From contig JAAVTG010000477.1 of the NCBI GenBank assembly GCA_011947345.1, forward strand, positions 44,118 through 108,117: a DNA stretch of 64,000 nt. The letters run 5' to 3'. Below, in pieces: positions 10,885-20,522 of the stretch (the first letter of the stretch is position 1; each line of letters opens with the position of its first letter). The position numbers and the translations under genes were made by a program. Below the pieces are notes generated by a model. It did not search any database and was not told the DNA's origin. It worked only from the letters and a program-made list of their open reading frames with translations. This DNA comes from Phytophthora quininea (taxonomy: Eukaryota > Oomycota > Peronosporomycetes > Peronosporales > Peronosporaceae).

Positions 10885-11014
10885 CGAGTCGTACGCCGAG
10901 TAAAGCGGCAAGCGGCAAGCTGCTTGCTCCTGTTTACGCTAGGGTTTGTCATGACCATGAACGGTAATCAAAGTTGTCGTCGGTGGTGGCTCGAGTCTCA
11001 ACTCATTCCGTTTC

Positions 11015-11022
11015 TGACGTGA
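11015..11022 (+). promoter_or_regulatory. TGACGTGA octamer upstream of bZIP-like gene
   Basis: Exact octamer 18 bp before ATG 11040, in the reverse orientation relative to its gene compared with the other copies. Confidence 0.45.
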
Positions 11023-11039
11023 CGGCCGACCATCAGCAA

Positions 11040-12193
11040 ATGGACATCGACTTCAGCGTTCCTCCGTCGAGAGCTGAGCTTCTCAAATGGCCCCAAGAGC
11101 TCAGGAATCAGCGGAAGCTGCTACTGCATTGCAACCGCATGATTCGCTTCCGAGACCGCAAGAAAGCCGAGCAGGAGCATCTGCTTGAAGAACGTCGTCG
11201 ACTGGAACAAGAACTGTCAAGGAAGACCGATGCACTGAAGGTTCACTGTGGATCTGGGCCGTACGCAGAGACTCAGAGACTGGTACTCGAGCGAGAAGCC
11301 TTGCGAGAGGAGAGTATCGCTCTTCGACAGCAACTCGCTGGTTACCAAAAGTACCTTCGAGTGGTCCGGACTGCAAGCACCAAACTCATTCCAAACGTTG
11401 CTGTGGACGTTGAGAGGATGCCTACTGTGGTTGTGCGGTGTATCTCGTCCGTATGGCAGCCAGTCCAAGAGCAAGCAGGCTGGCGTGTGCACTTCCCTCG
11501 GGGTGAGCCGTCCTTCTTCTTCTACCCATTCAGTCGACAAGAGTTTGACGCCGGTCTCGCTGCACAGCCAACCGCAGACTTGACTTTGGCTGGTACGTTT
11601 CTCGGGTGGGACGTGCGTCACGCAGCATTGGCAAAGACCCAGACAGATCAGCTACCGATAGTCGGTCGTGTCCGGTTCTCCAAGAGGTTGCGCTGCTCGG
11701 TCGAATCGATCCAAAACGCGATGCAAAGGGAAGACGGGTCGAACGAGTGGCCGGTACTCGCTACAGCTAGGAACTTGGGTCTTGTGGAGGATATCCACCT
11801 ACTAACGTTGCAGCAATTCGACGAACACTCGCGGGTTATCGTGCGCAGCTATCCGGGCGAGACCAACTACCGCTACTTGGCCGTATCGCAGTGTGCTAAG
11901 TGGGGGAGATCAAGGCGAGCGCGTCCTCAAATATTCCTTTGTCATCACTGACTCTGCAGCCAATTCTCGCAGTCATGACGCGGAGGATACGCTTCCAAAC
12001 AATGTTCACTGGGTCAAGGACGGCGGCTGCATCCTCACTCTGACGGAGGTGGATGATACAGCAGCAGACGTCGTGTTTGAGCACTGGGGGCTGTAAGGAT
12101 GACCGACAGGCGCAGAGCCACTTCGTCACCTTTGGACAGATCGTCACGAGGTGGGAACAACTCGTAGCGCCAGTAAAAGCATTGATGTTGTAA
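11040..12193 (+). pseudogene. bZIP-like protein with START-like region, two G-run frame breaks
   Basis: ATG 11040 (MDIDFSVPPS) is preferred over the more upstream in-frame ATG-less start at 10974 because the TGACGTGA octamer sits just before it. Basic region LLHCNRMIRFRDRKK (His at the Asn position), LLEERRRLEQEL zipper, second coil, GWRVHFPRGEPSFFFYPF, GTFLGWDVRHAAL, RFSKRLRCSV. The frame is lost at a G5 run (11902-11906) and continues one frame over as YSFVITDSAANSRS and LTLTEVDDTAADVVFEHW. It is lost again at a second G5 run (12086-12090); the final frame gives RWEQLVAPVKALML and TAA at 12191-12193. Both breaks are one-base losses in G runs, so an assembly cause is possible. Confidence 0.7.
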
Positions 12194-12412
12194 GTAGAGC
12201 AAGCTTCATCAACCGTTGTGAGCCACACGTCGTTGAATCATCATGATTGATGTTGACGACCTCAGTACAATTTACTAGACTTTGTATCGCCCATACAATC
12301 TCCCACAGTATATTTTCCTTCGTCCTTTACATGTTAAACCGGTAGTTGGAAAGGAGACAGACATGATCGTCGCTGTGAAGTTTAAGAAGGGCCCCAAGTC
12401 TAAGCAACGGCA

Positions 12413-13534
12413 ATGGAGAGTGGTGGAAGATCCCCACCCAAACAAGAAGACCCCAAACAGCGTAAACTACGCATCCACCGCCAAGAAATGGTGCAGTATC
12501 GACTGCGTAAGAAGCAGAAAGAGACGTCCTTACGGTCTCAGTACCAACAGCTCGAAGCTGAAATGCAAACGAGCGTTGTGAAATGGAAAAAGGAGGCGAC
12601 AATATCTAAGGAATCAGACGACAAGGCGATGGAATTACACCATCAACTACAGCACTTAATCGTTGAGAAAGAAGACCTGCGGACGGAGAATGCCTCGCTT
12701 TGCGAGTCTCTGAGCCAGCACAAGCTCCAGAAGATGATTTTCTCCGAAGCTGATCGCTTAACTGTCGACGGAGTGGAGAGTGTTTTAAATGGAGACGGAT
12801 GGAGAGTCCGCTTTAAGGATGGAGCCCCGTCCTTCCACTTCCACCCGTTTACGATGCAGGAATGCGTCGCTACAGTGAAGAAATACGACGAGATTTTCCG
12901 AACTACTCACGCAGAGGAGTTTGAAGAAGTTGGACAGTTATTGGGGTGGAAAGTGGAGCGAGTTCCGCTGAAATGTCACGCCAATAAGCGGTGGATGGTC
13001 ACGCGTGTGAGGTTTACCAAACAAATCCACTGCGCTGCTGGAACAGCGAGTATTGCGATGGATCGACTGGATCAGCAGTCGTGGTCGGTTTTGACGACTC
13101 CGGAGCTGTCTCCGCGTGTCCATCGAGCCACTTTTACTGCTCAAAAACTGCAGGAACTTGACGACGATACAGTGGTCATTGTGACCAACCTACCACAGAA
13201 ATCGCGACACTTACGATGTTTGAGTTTATTGCACCGAAGACGGTCACTTTCTGATGGTAGACGCTCGATACTCTACGCGATTGTGATTCCAGATTCGACA
13301 AAGAACAAACGGAGTCGAGAAGCTGAAAGCTCGCGTGAAAATGTGCTTTGGGTCTGTGAAGGAGGAGCATATATTTCTCTATCGCAGCTCGATGACTCGA
13401 CGTTAGAAGCATCTTACGACAACTCGACTGGCTGTAAGAACGAGTTCCAAGCACAGCAGCTACTGATTGAGTGGGGACACGAAGCTGTACGTTGGGAAGA
13501 GCTTGTCTCGCCGGCCCGCCTTCTGAAGTCTTAA
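12413..13534 (+). CDS. bZIP-like protein with START-like C-terminal region (intact)
   Basis: Uninterrupted 373-residue frame. Basic region RIHRQEMVQYRLRKKQ (about 20-35, His at the Asn position), a coil ending near 110 (LIVEKEDLRTENASL), GWRVRFKDGAPSFHFHPF, GQLLGWKVERVPL, RFTKQIHCA, and the C-terminal block WCEGG-like...DDSTLEASYDNSTGCKNEF and RWEELVSPARLL. It is more divergent than its neighbours in the middle (TNLPQKSRHLRCLS replaces the usual NIPG-x-x-HLRY). A CACGTC core lies at 12226-12231 but no exact octamer. Its TAA stop overlaps the stop of the opposing gene at 13531. Confidence 0.78.
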   Translation: MESGGRSPPKQEDPKQRKLRIHRQEMVQYRLRKKQKETSLRSQYQQLEAEMQTSVVKWKKEATISKESDDKAMELHHQLQHLIVEKEDLRTENASLCESLSQHKLQKMIFSEADRLTVDGVESVLNGDGWRVRFKDGAPSFHFHPFTMQECVATVKKYDEIFRTTHAEEFEEVGQLLGWKVERVPLKCHANKRWMVTRVRFTKQIHCAAGTASIAMDRLDQQSWSVLTTPELSPRVHRATFTAQKLQELDDDTVVIVTNLPQKSRHLRCLSLLHRRRSLSDGRRSILYAIVIPDSTKNKRSREAESSRENVLWVCEGGAYISLSQLDDSTLEASYDNSTGCKNEFQAQQLLIEWGHEAVRWEELVSPARLLKS

Positions 13535-14717
13535 AACTTGAGATGATTCGACGGTACGATGCCTTGTTCCCATCTGACGCTGGTGTTAATCCAGTGGATC
13601 TTGAGATATTCCGCGTGTAGCTCGCTTTGGCTGGTCGCCCATTGTTCGTGGACGACGTCCGTAGTGTGCTCGTTCACTTCCGTCAGCATCAAGTAGTTGC
13701 CACCGTCCGTCATCCACTCAATGTTATTCTGACGATCTTCCGTGCTTGTGCTGCTGGTGATTTTGGGGTCAATCATGACCATACTGAAGGCCATTTTCCG
13801 CCTTCCATCGCGTAGTTCCCATTGTGCAGGCTGCACTATCATCAAATACCGGAAGCTTGTAGGGCCCGGTATATTATGTAGCATCAAGCGTTCTCCACCA
13901 TCGAAAGTCTGCAAGACTTGAGTCGCGACCTTGCCATGTTGTCGAAATCCCCAGCCAATCGGTGCGACCAGCAGTGGGAGATAATCTTTCTGTTTGGCGA
14001 TCGATGACTGACAAAGATCATCGATCGAGCACTGGACACGTTTCACGGATCGAATACGGACAAATCGTGGGTTCTCCGGGGACTTCGGTGCTCGATATAC
14101 GTCCCAACCAGCAAAATTCCCATAAAAATGCTGGATGGCGAGTCAGAGTCGAAGATTGACTTGAACGGGTCTCCGAACTCATCCAGTTGAGTCTTTGAGA
14201 GTGGCTGGTAGTAGAACGAAGACTCACCTCCAAGTAGCTCGACCCACCAGCCCAGTCCATCGTTCTTGGACAGAACGTTCACGTCGGTATAGCTCAAAGC
14301 CACGACTTCGTCCTGGTATGCCTTGAGCAGATTGTGGAGTGTTGTATGGAGATGGAGTTCCCTCCGTAGCGCCACGTTTTGAGTCGACAGTACGTCTTTC
14401 TCAACGATCAACTTGCGCAGCTCCTGCAGTGGATAGTTCCCATACTTAGACGGTCCGCTGGTGGATGCTTCTTGACGCACCAAGTTCTCGTAGAATTTCA
14501 TCTGCATTTCAAGTCGACGACGTTCTTCATTTAGTTGCCCCAATTGAGTTTTCTTCTTACGACGAAACTGAACCAGCCTGGTGCATTCCTGTCGCCGTTT
14601 CCGTTCCACTTCGTCCTCGACCATCGGCAGATACGGCAGCAGTACACGGTCAATATCAGTGAAGAGGTCAGCGACGTAGACGTCTGTGATGACGAGTGGG
14701 GCAATAGGTGTCGTCAT
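13531..14717 (-). CDS. bZIP-like protein with START-like region, one frame break
   Basis: ATG 14717. Basic region RRQECTRLVQFRRKKK (Glu at the Asn position, the only acidic case), NEERRRLEMQM zipper start, a second coil (ELRKLIVEKDVLSTQNVAL), then GWWVELLGGESSFYYQPL. Near 14112-14118 (GGAATTTTGC on the coding strand) the frame is lost; one extra base restores the family block with GWDVYRAP, which runs on through VKRVQCSIDDL, QVLQTFDGGERLMLHNIPG and RWEQGIVPSNHL to the stop at 13531. Corrected length about 395 residues. TCACGTGT, a near-match of the shared octamer, is at 14733-14740, 16 bp before the ATG. Tail-to-tail with the 12413 gene. Confidence 0.72.
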
Positions 14718-15114
14718 GGGTAGAACTCGTCCTCACGTGTCTTGACAAATAGGAAACTGATCTACGTTGTGATGTGAGATTGGTAACGTCGATTTGATGG
14801 TACCTGTACGCCAACACGGATGTCCATGGCGTAAACGGTGTCGCATTATTCCGTGGATAAGTATGTGAGTGCTCATTGATGTGCTTTCCGGTCATTTTGT
14901 GCTCTCTTGGCCTCTGGAAACAGCTTAGTGATGACAATTTCGCCTTTGTCTTTGCTCAACTACAATGAAGTCGAGAGGTTTGTAAGTCTCCCATGCTCGC
15001 GAGTGCCATTCTTACTCATGGTGATTGACGACAGATTTCGCATGTAAGTGTGAAATCGGTAGAGGAGACTTCCGCGTGGGGGAAAACAGCAGTGATGTGT
15101 CACACCAGCAAAGC
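14718..15114. other. Divergent intergenic between two bZIP-like genes
   Basis: About 0.4 kb between start codons on opposite strands, probably a shared promoter region. It contains TCACGTGT at 14733-14740. No other feature recognised. Confidence 0.4.
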
Positions 15115-15122
15115 TCACGTCA
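15115..15122 (+). promoter_or_regulatory. TCACGTCA octamer upstream of bZIP-like pseudogene
   Basis: Exact octamer, 63 bp before ATG 15186 and in the usual orientation relative to the gene. Confidence 0.45.
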
Positions 15123-15185
15123 GCCACTCATCAATCTACGACGGTCTCTACTACAACAAAAAATCCTTCTGGTCAAATTCAAATA

Positions 15186-16323
15186 ATGACGGCAGTTCTT
15201 GCGTCCGACAACGAAGAAGTTTTGCCCGATTTTGAGACACTTCGCTCGAGGTACAAGGAGGAATGCAGACGCCAACGTCACTGCTCCAGAATGGCAAGAC
15301 ATCGGTCCATGAAGAAAGTCGAATGGGAAGAAATGCTCCAAGAACGTCGTCGACTGGAACTCCAAGTCAAAACCTTCGAGGCGATCGTTCGTAGAAGAAG
15401 CCAGTGGGAATACCGTCCAGTCAAGGGACCAGAACACGATGAGTTCGCTTCGTGAGTTGGTCGTGGAGAGAGAATTTGCTGTGGACTCAAAACTCTGCGC
15501 TTCGAACGGAAATTGAACGTCACCAAGTTCTTGCAGGTTTGCTCAATGATGGTCAACAAAAATTTTGTCCGAGTATTGACACTTCGCCTTTATCAACGAA
15601 CGCACAGTTTGGCTAATGGGTGAAGTTCGCCAACGGCTTATTCTTCTACTTTGTGCCGTTCACCTGAGCAGAGTTCGATGCCTCTCCAAGCCCATTCGAC
15701 GCTGCAATTGCTGTAGATACGCTCTGCACATTGCCAATGGGGTCATTCTTGGGTTGGAGCGTTCATCGAGCCCCAACGTTTGGAAACTCCTCGACGATTC
15801 GCACTCGCTTTACGAAGCAAATTTCTTGCTCGATCGACTCTATCGCTGGCAATTCGTGGGCAAAGGAAGATCAAGTCCTTCCGGTACTGATGACATCAAT
15901 CGGATATGGCTCCCGGCAGCACGAAGAAACCACAATGCAAGTTTTGCAAGAGTTTGGCTCTGAATCCCGTGTCATGTTCCAATACGTCCCTGGTCGACCA
16001 CACTACTGCTATCTGATGCTCGTTCGTAGAGCGCAGTGGATTCTACCAGATGGAAGTAGGAAAATGGCGTTCGGTGTCTTGATGGTCGACTCAAAGAGCG
16101 ATAAAATTGTACAGTCGATGGAGTATGGCATGGATGAAGTCGCGTGGCTTACAGAGGGCGGATGCTGTCTCATGTTGACGGAGGTTGATGACAGCACCAC
16201 CGACGTTTTGTACGAACACTGGGCTGACTGTCAGAGTAAGGCTCATGCAGACCATTTGATGATCCAATGGACACACACCGCTGTTCGATAGGAGCAAATC
16301 GTGGTGCCTTCCAACTTGCTTTT
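15186..16323 (+). pseudogene. bZIP-like family pseudogene with several stops and frame breaks
   Basis: ATG 15186 opens a frame with basic region RRQRHCSRMARHRSMKK (His at the Asn position) and LQERRRLELQV, closing after 90 codons. Conserved pieces continue in other frames: SLRELVVERE, then NSALRTEIERHQVLAGLL, a TAA near 15616, a TGA in place of a sense codon near 15666 (before AEFDASPSPFDAA), and GSFLGWSVHRAP. From 15731 a long frame runs through RFTKQISCSI, QVLQEFGSESRVMFQYVPG and LTEVDDSTTDVLYEHWADC. TAG at 16289-16291 stands where relatives have TGG (RWEQ). The conserved tail EQIVVPSNLL follows. This many lesions, including two substitution-type stops, indicate a true pseudogene. Confidence 0.8.
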
Positions 16324-16350
16324 CAAACCTTCATCAAGGAGGCTACTTGC

Positions 16351-17502
16351 TTACCAACTAAGCAGATTTTCTGGTAGAATCGCTTGCTCCCATTGCACTG
16401 TAAAGTTCGTCCATTGCAGCATCATTTGTTGAGCATGTAGTTGATTTTCACATGTCGCCCATTGGGTCGTCGACGCATCAATTGTGGAGGCATCAACCTC
16501 AGTAAGAGTGAGTTCCGCTCCACCTTCAGTGATCCATTCGACCTCGTCTTGTATCATATCGCGCCAACTTTTGTTCTCCTTGGAGTCGAGGATCACAAAC
16601 TTGAATACAAATTGGCGTCTGCCTTCCGCTGATTTCTTCGCTGCTCTTTGGGCGACGCAGATACAGCGATAGTGTCTTGGACCGGGAATATTGACGACAA
16701 GTACCATCGAATCTGGTCCGAATTCCTGAAGAACTTGGAAAGCGACTTTACGTCGTTGGTTGCAGCTCCAATCCATCGGTGGGAGTTTGAACGGCCGAAT
16801 GTCTTTCCCTTGGGAACATGTCGATGAAATCGCAGTGTCTAAAGAGCATGGGAGGCGCTTGGTAAACTGGACGTGCAATTCCAATCGCCCCACGTTCGTG
16901 TTCATTGTGCGATTCAAAGTCCAACCAAAGAAGTTCCCAACAAACGTTGCGGTCTCCAACTTCGGGACATATCCACGAGCTGCAGTGGCCACATCTGCAG
17001 CAGAGAAAGGATGAATGAAGAACGGCGGTTCGCCGTTGTTGAAATTGACCAACCATCCTACTCGTTCGTAGCCTCCAGCAACATACAGCTCACGTGTACA
17101 ATCCTGCAGCACTTGCCAATATTTCTGGTGTCGTGAAAGCTCCTTCTGTAGAGCCCAGTTCTCGTCCTGAAGCTGGTTTATCTTCACCACAACCTCACGT
17201 AATTTATTAGATATGTTTTGATCTGTTGGTTGGCGAGAGTTGAGCTCTCTCGTCACACCCACCACGTACTGCTTCATCCTGTTCTTGAGCACGAGATATT
17301 CATCTTCCATTTCCTTTCTTGATAGTCGTTTCTGCCGTCGAAACTCCACCATCCGGACGCGATGTTGCTGTCGCTTTCGAACGTTCTCGTTCTCGAGCGT
17401 CCACGTTAACGTGGTGCCTGGCCCCATGACACTTTCGTCGTTACCTACAGACGTCGTAATGGAACCGTGATTCCACTTTGACGGTGGCGTCGTATCGGTC
17501 AT
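16351..17502 (-). CDS. bZIP-like protein with START-like C-terminal region (intact)
   Basis: Uninterrupted 383-residue frame from ATG 17502. Basic region QQHRVRMVEFRRQKR (His at the Asn position) is followed by KEMEDEYLVLKNRM, a coil rich in Leu and Gln (INQLQDENWALQKEL), then a variant aromatic block EPPFFIHPFSAADV, GNFFGWTLNRTM, QFTKRLPCSL, QVLQEFGPDSMVLVVNIPG and the C-terminus QWEQAILPENLLSW. The consensus PSF is PPF here. GACGTG (17519-17524) lies just upstream. It is divergent from the gene at 17916, so the 0.4 kb between them could serve both. Confidence 0.78.
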   Translation of the reverse strand: MTDTTPPSKWNHGSITTSVGNDESVMGPGTTLTWTLENENVRKRQQHRVRMVEFRRQKRLSRKEMEDEYLVLKNRMKQYVVGVTRELNSRQPTDQNISNKLREVVVKINQLQDENWALQKELSRHQKYWQVLQDCTRELYVAGGYERVGWLVNFNNGEPPFFIHPFSAADVATAARGYVPKLETATFVGNFFGWTLNRTMNTNVGRLELHVQFTKRLPCSLDTAISSTCSQGKDIRPFKLPPMDWSCNQRRKVAFQVLQEFGPDSMVLVVNIPGPRHYRCICVAQRAAKKSAEGRRQFVFKFVILDSKENKSWRDMIQDEVEWITEGGAELTLTEVDASTIDASTTQWATCENQLHAQQMMLQWTNFTVQWEQAILPENLLSW

Positions 17503-17713
17503 CACTGACAATGTCGAGGACGTGGATTTATTGCAAATAACCTGTCATGATCTGAGAGCATTCGAGGCGATCGAGATTCTTAATTTCACGCCATCCTGGC
17601 GCACAAGCTGCCAACTGGTGGAGAAAACTCAATGAGAAGAGGAGAAATAAGGTGCAAGTAAACCGAGATCGCGTGAAGCGTCTGACGAATGCACGATTTG
17701 ATTCGTCATGGGC

Positions 17714-17721
17714 TCACGTCA
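17714..17721 (+). promoter_or_regulatory. TCACGTCA octamer in divergent promoter region
   Basis: Exact octamer between the bZIP-like genes starting at 17502 (-) and 17916 (+). A second copy follows at 17843-17850. Confidence 0.45.
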
Positions 17722-17842
17722 TGAAATTATTGCCCCAGTTTCGAGTGATTGCGTGAGTCAAGTCTCTGGTTGCCCACTGAATGACGCCCGTAACGAGGTC
17801 AACTCGCTCTCGTAAGCCTCGTTTACCAACTACCAGTGTTGT

Positions 17843-17850
17843 TCACGTCA
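17843..17850 (+). promoter_or_regulatory. TCACGTCA octamer upstream of bZIP-like gene
   Basis: Exact octamer 65 bp before ATG 17916. Its position favours that ATG over the in-frame ATG at 17781. Confidence 0.45.
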
Positions 17851-17915
17851 CGCCACGCCACAGGGATGAAGTTTGTCATTTCGCAATAACCTGCAGACCA
17901 CCACACCCAGTCAAG

Positions 17916-18988
17916 ATGAAGAAGAAGCTTACCGTTGTCCAGCGCCAGCATCATCGAGCCAATATGGTCGAATTCCGACTCCGGAAGAAGCAGCAGCTGG
18001 TTCGATTGGTCGACGAGCGCCAACACCTCGAGATGAAGCTCAAGTCTCTGATCAAGGCCGTGCAGAACGAAGACCCGTCGTCAGTGGAAGACGTCGACCA
18101 AGCACCACGGATGAGGAAGCTGCAAGAGCTGGTCGTGGAAAGAGAAGCGCTTCAACATTGGAACGCAGCGTTGCGATTGAGAATTGATCAGTTCACCAAG
18201 TTCAAGGCAAGAGTCAAACAATTTGCTTTGGAGACTGATGAGCCGTTGCTACTTCCGCAGCCTGGTTGGCGAGTGCATTTGTCTGACAATGAGCCGTCCT
18301 TCTACTTCCATCCATTCTCAAAGGGGAATACGAAGCTATCCCAGATATCTTCGACCCTGCATTCGACGTCGGTGCTTCCGAACCTGAGCTGCTGGCGACG
18401 TTGTTTGGTTGGAAATTGTATCGCGGGATCAACTGGGCAAATGGGTCGCTTCTGCTTCGTTCAAAGTTCATTAAACGAATCAACTGCTCTATCGACGATG
18501 CGAACAATGTATCACGGCATCGGGAACGGGATCTATCTCCGATGTTGGTGGCGCCGACACGATGGGGGTTTAGTCAACAGCACCAGATCCTCACGCAAGT
18601 TCTTCAAGAATTCGACGCCAACAACAAGGTGCTGGTTCATAGTGTTCACGGAGAAACTATTGTCCGGTATCTGTACTTGGCTCGACGTGTTCAGTGGCAG
18701 CTCCCAAACGGCAAACGCAAAGTGGGCATGAGCATGAGTATCGTCGACTCTGCTGCTAACAAACGCAGTCGACAAGTCGAAGCTTGCCACGACGGAGTGG
18801 AGTGGATTACTTATGGCGGAGGCTACATCACCTTAACAGAGATCGACGACTCAACCATCGACGTCGTCAGCGATCACTGGGCGAGCTGCAAGGACGTGCA
18901 AGATGCCGACAGTCTCATGTTCCAATGGATGCAATTTGTCGTGCAGTGGGAACAAGCCATTTGGCCCTGCAACCTCATCAGCAGCTAG
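17916..18988 (+). CDS. bZIP-like protein with START-like region, one homopolymer frame break
   Basis: From ATG 17916 the N-terminus is short (MKKKLTVVQRQ). The basic region HHRANMVEFRLRKKQQL has His at the Asn position, then VDERQHLEMKL, a second coil (ELVVEREALQHWNAALRL) and GWRVHLSDNEPSFYFHPFSK. The frame breaks at a G4 run (18323-18326); one more G would read straight into the 18401-18988 part with ATLFGWKLYRG, KFIKRINCSI, QVLQEFDANNKVLVHSVHG and VQWEQAIWPCNLISS. Corrected length about 357 residues. An in-frame upstream ATG at 17781 would add 45 residues but would run over the octamer. The TAG stop interleaves with the stop of the opposing gene (CTAG, 18985-18988). Confidence 0.72.
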
Positions 18989-20522
18989 TGAAAAGAGCGA
19001 TATCTTGCACTCTTCGGTCTCTCGGAGTGGCGAGCTCTCGGTATCGTGTAGCTCGCTGTTGCTGGCGGTGACGGAGCTCGGTACCTTCTTTCAGCACCGA
19101 GTACTTCTGTTGAGCGAATTCCAGGACTCGTCTCGAACCGTTGAGGATGCCCAGTGTGAGTGAAATCCGCAACCATTACATCCCGGCGAGAGACGCGAGC
19201 ACTCGCGCGTTGGTACTCTGTATACGACCGACCATCACGTCTGTGAACGAGTCTCCGTGGCATCGAAGACGACCGGGACGAAGGAGTCGAGCCAGAGGTA
19301 GACGACGACTCGGACGATGAATCGAGAGCAGTTAGAGCCATCCCCCACGCAGACTGCTCTTTCGCTTCTAGTAGACACCCCAAACAGAACCGAAGCGGAC
19401 ATTGCTTGACTGCTCCGGTATTTGATACGTCAATTGTCATCTTCTTGATCACACTGCACTTGCCGCACACCACTTTCTTGCAGATCTGACAAGCAGCACC
19501 GGACCCAGCAGTGGCCGTGCCCACAGCCACCGCGAACAAGCCAAACGTGGTGAAGTTCTTGTTGCACGATTCACAGCGACCATCGCGGTGTTTTTGGTGT
19601 TGGTCTGCGGTAACAAACTGCGGCTCCTTCTTCTGCATCAACCACATGAGTTTCTTGACGTATGAGTAGTCCACGATACCCGCTGCGCTGATGAGTGCTT
19701 CAGCGGCGATCGCGACCGAAACACGCTCCATCATTTCGCCACGGGGGTCACTAAATCCTCGACAATACAATTCAACTCGTCCGGGTCCGCTTTGACGCAA
19801 GATAAAGCAGAAACTCAAGGTACCTCGCAGAATCCCCATGTCCGAGAGCTCTGGGATCTCGCCACGCAGCGTCACCGAGTGCATCAAGAAGTAGCCGATC
19901 TTATCTCCTTTTGAGTCGGTTGTGAGTCCTGTCGCTTCCAGGATGAGGAAATCTCGTCGTTGCAGGATCCCTGTCAGCACCGCTGGGTGTTCTTTCGCAA
20001 ACCACTTGATGCCTAGAAACCGGAACGGGTCTTGTCTTGTAGGGCCTCGGATGCTCTCAAGATCCGTGCATCGTCGAGACGATCGTTGATATGCGAACTG
20101 CGCCACTTCCACGCATTGTCGGTCGCTGCAAATGCACCGAACATCGAGTCTTCCAGCGTCCCATCCACCGTGCCATGCAGTACCATCAATGACACACTTG
20201 GTCGCCTCATTTTGTCTTGCATCGAACTCTCGGCAATAGTTAAACCCTTTCTTCTACTTCTCAAGCTCTGCGACCGCGGTGACGATGGCTCCGCTTCCTC
20301 CTCCGTTTTGAGCGATGGTCGTTGGCGATACACGTGCAGTCCTTCCTTGACCCGCACCAACTTCCACTTGGGGGTCTGGAATATCGCTCCGTCCGCCAGA
20401 AAAGCTTCATTGGCTTTCACGGTCTCGTGGACGACCGTCTCGGCTTCGACTGCCAGTGCGTCCTGCCGGTTCTTGGATAATCGTAGCGTAGGGAACACCC
20501 CGTCAGGCAGCGTGAACTTCAT
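18985..20522 (-). CDS. START + FYVE-like zinc-finger protein with Ser/Arg-rich tail, one frame break
   Basis: First of nine START-FYVE-like genes. ATG 20522 (MKFTLPDGVFPTLRL) opens the START region (WKLVRVKEGLHVYRQR), with a frame change near 20055-20065. Downstream it reads ESIRGPTRQDPFRFLGIKWF and the rest of START, then a finger CESCNKN...CQICKKVVCGKCSVIKK...FCLGCLLEAKEQSAW. Unlike its relatives it extends about 100 residues beyond the finger as a Ser/Arg-rich tail ending RYRSFH. START domains bind lipids and FYVE fingers bind PI3P, but the RKHHCR-type basic motif is absent. Corrected length about 512 residues. The stop overlaps that of the opposing bZIP-like gene. Confidence 0.8.
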
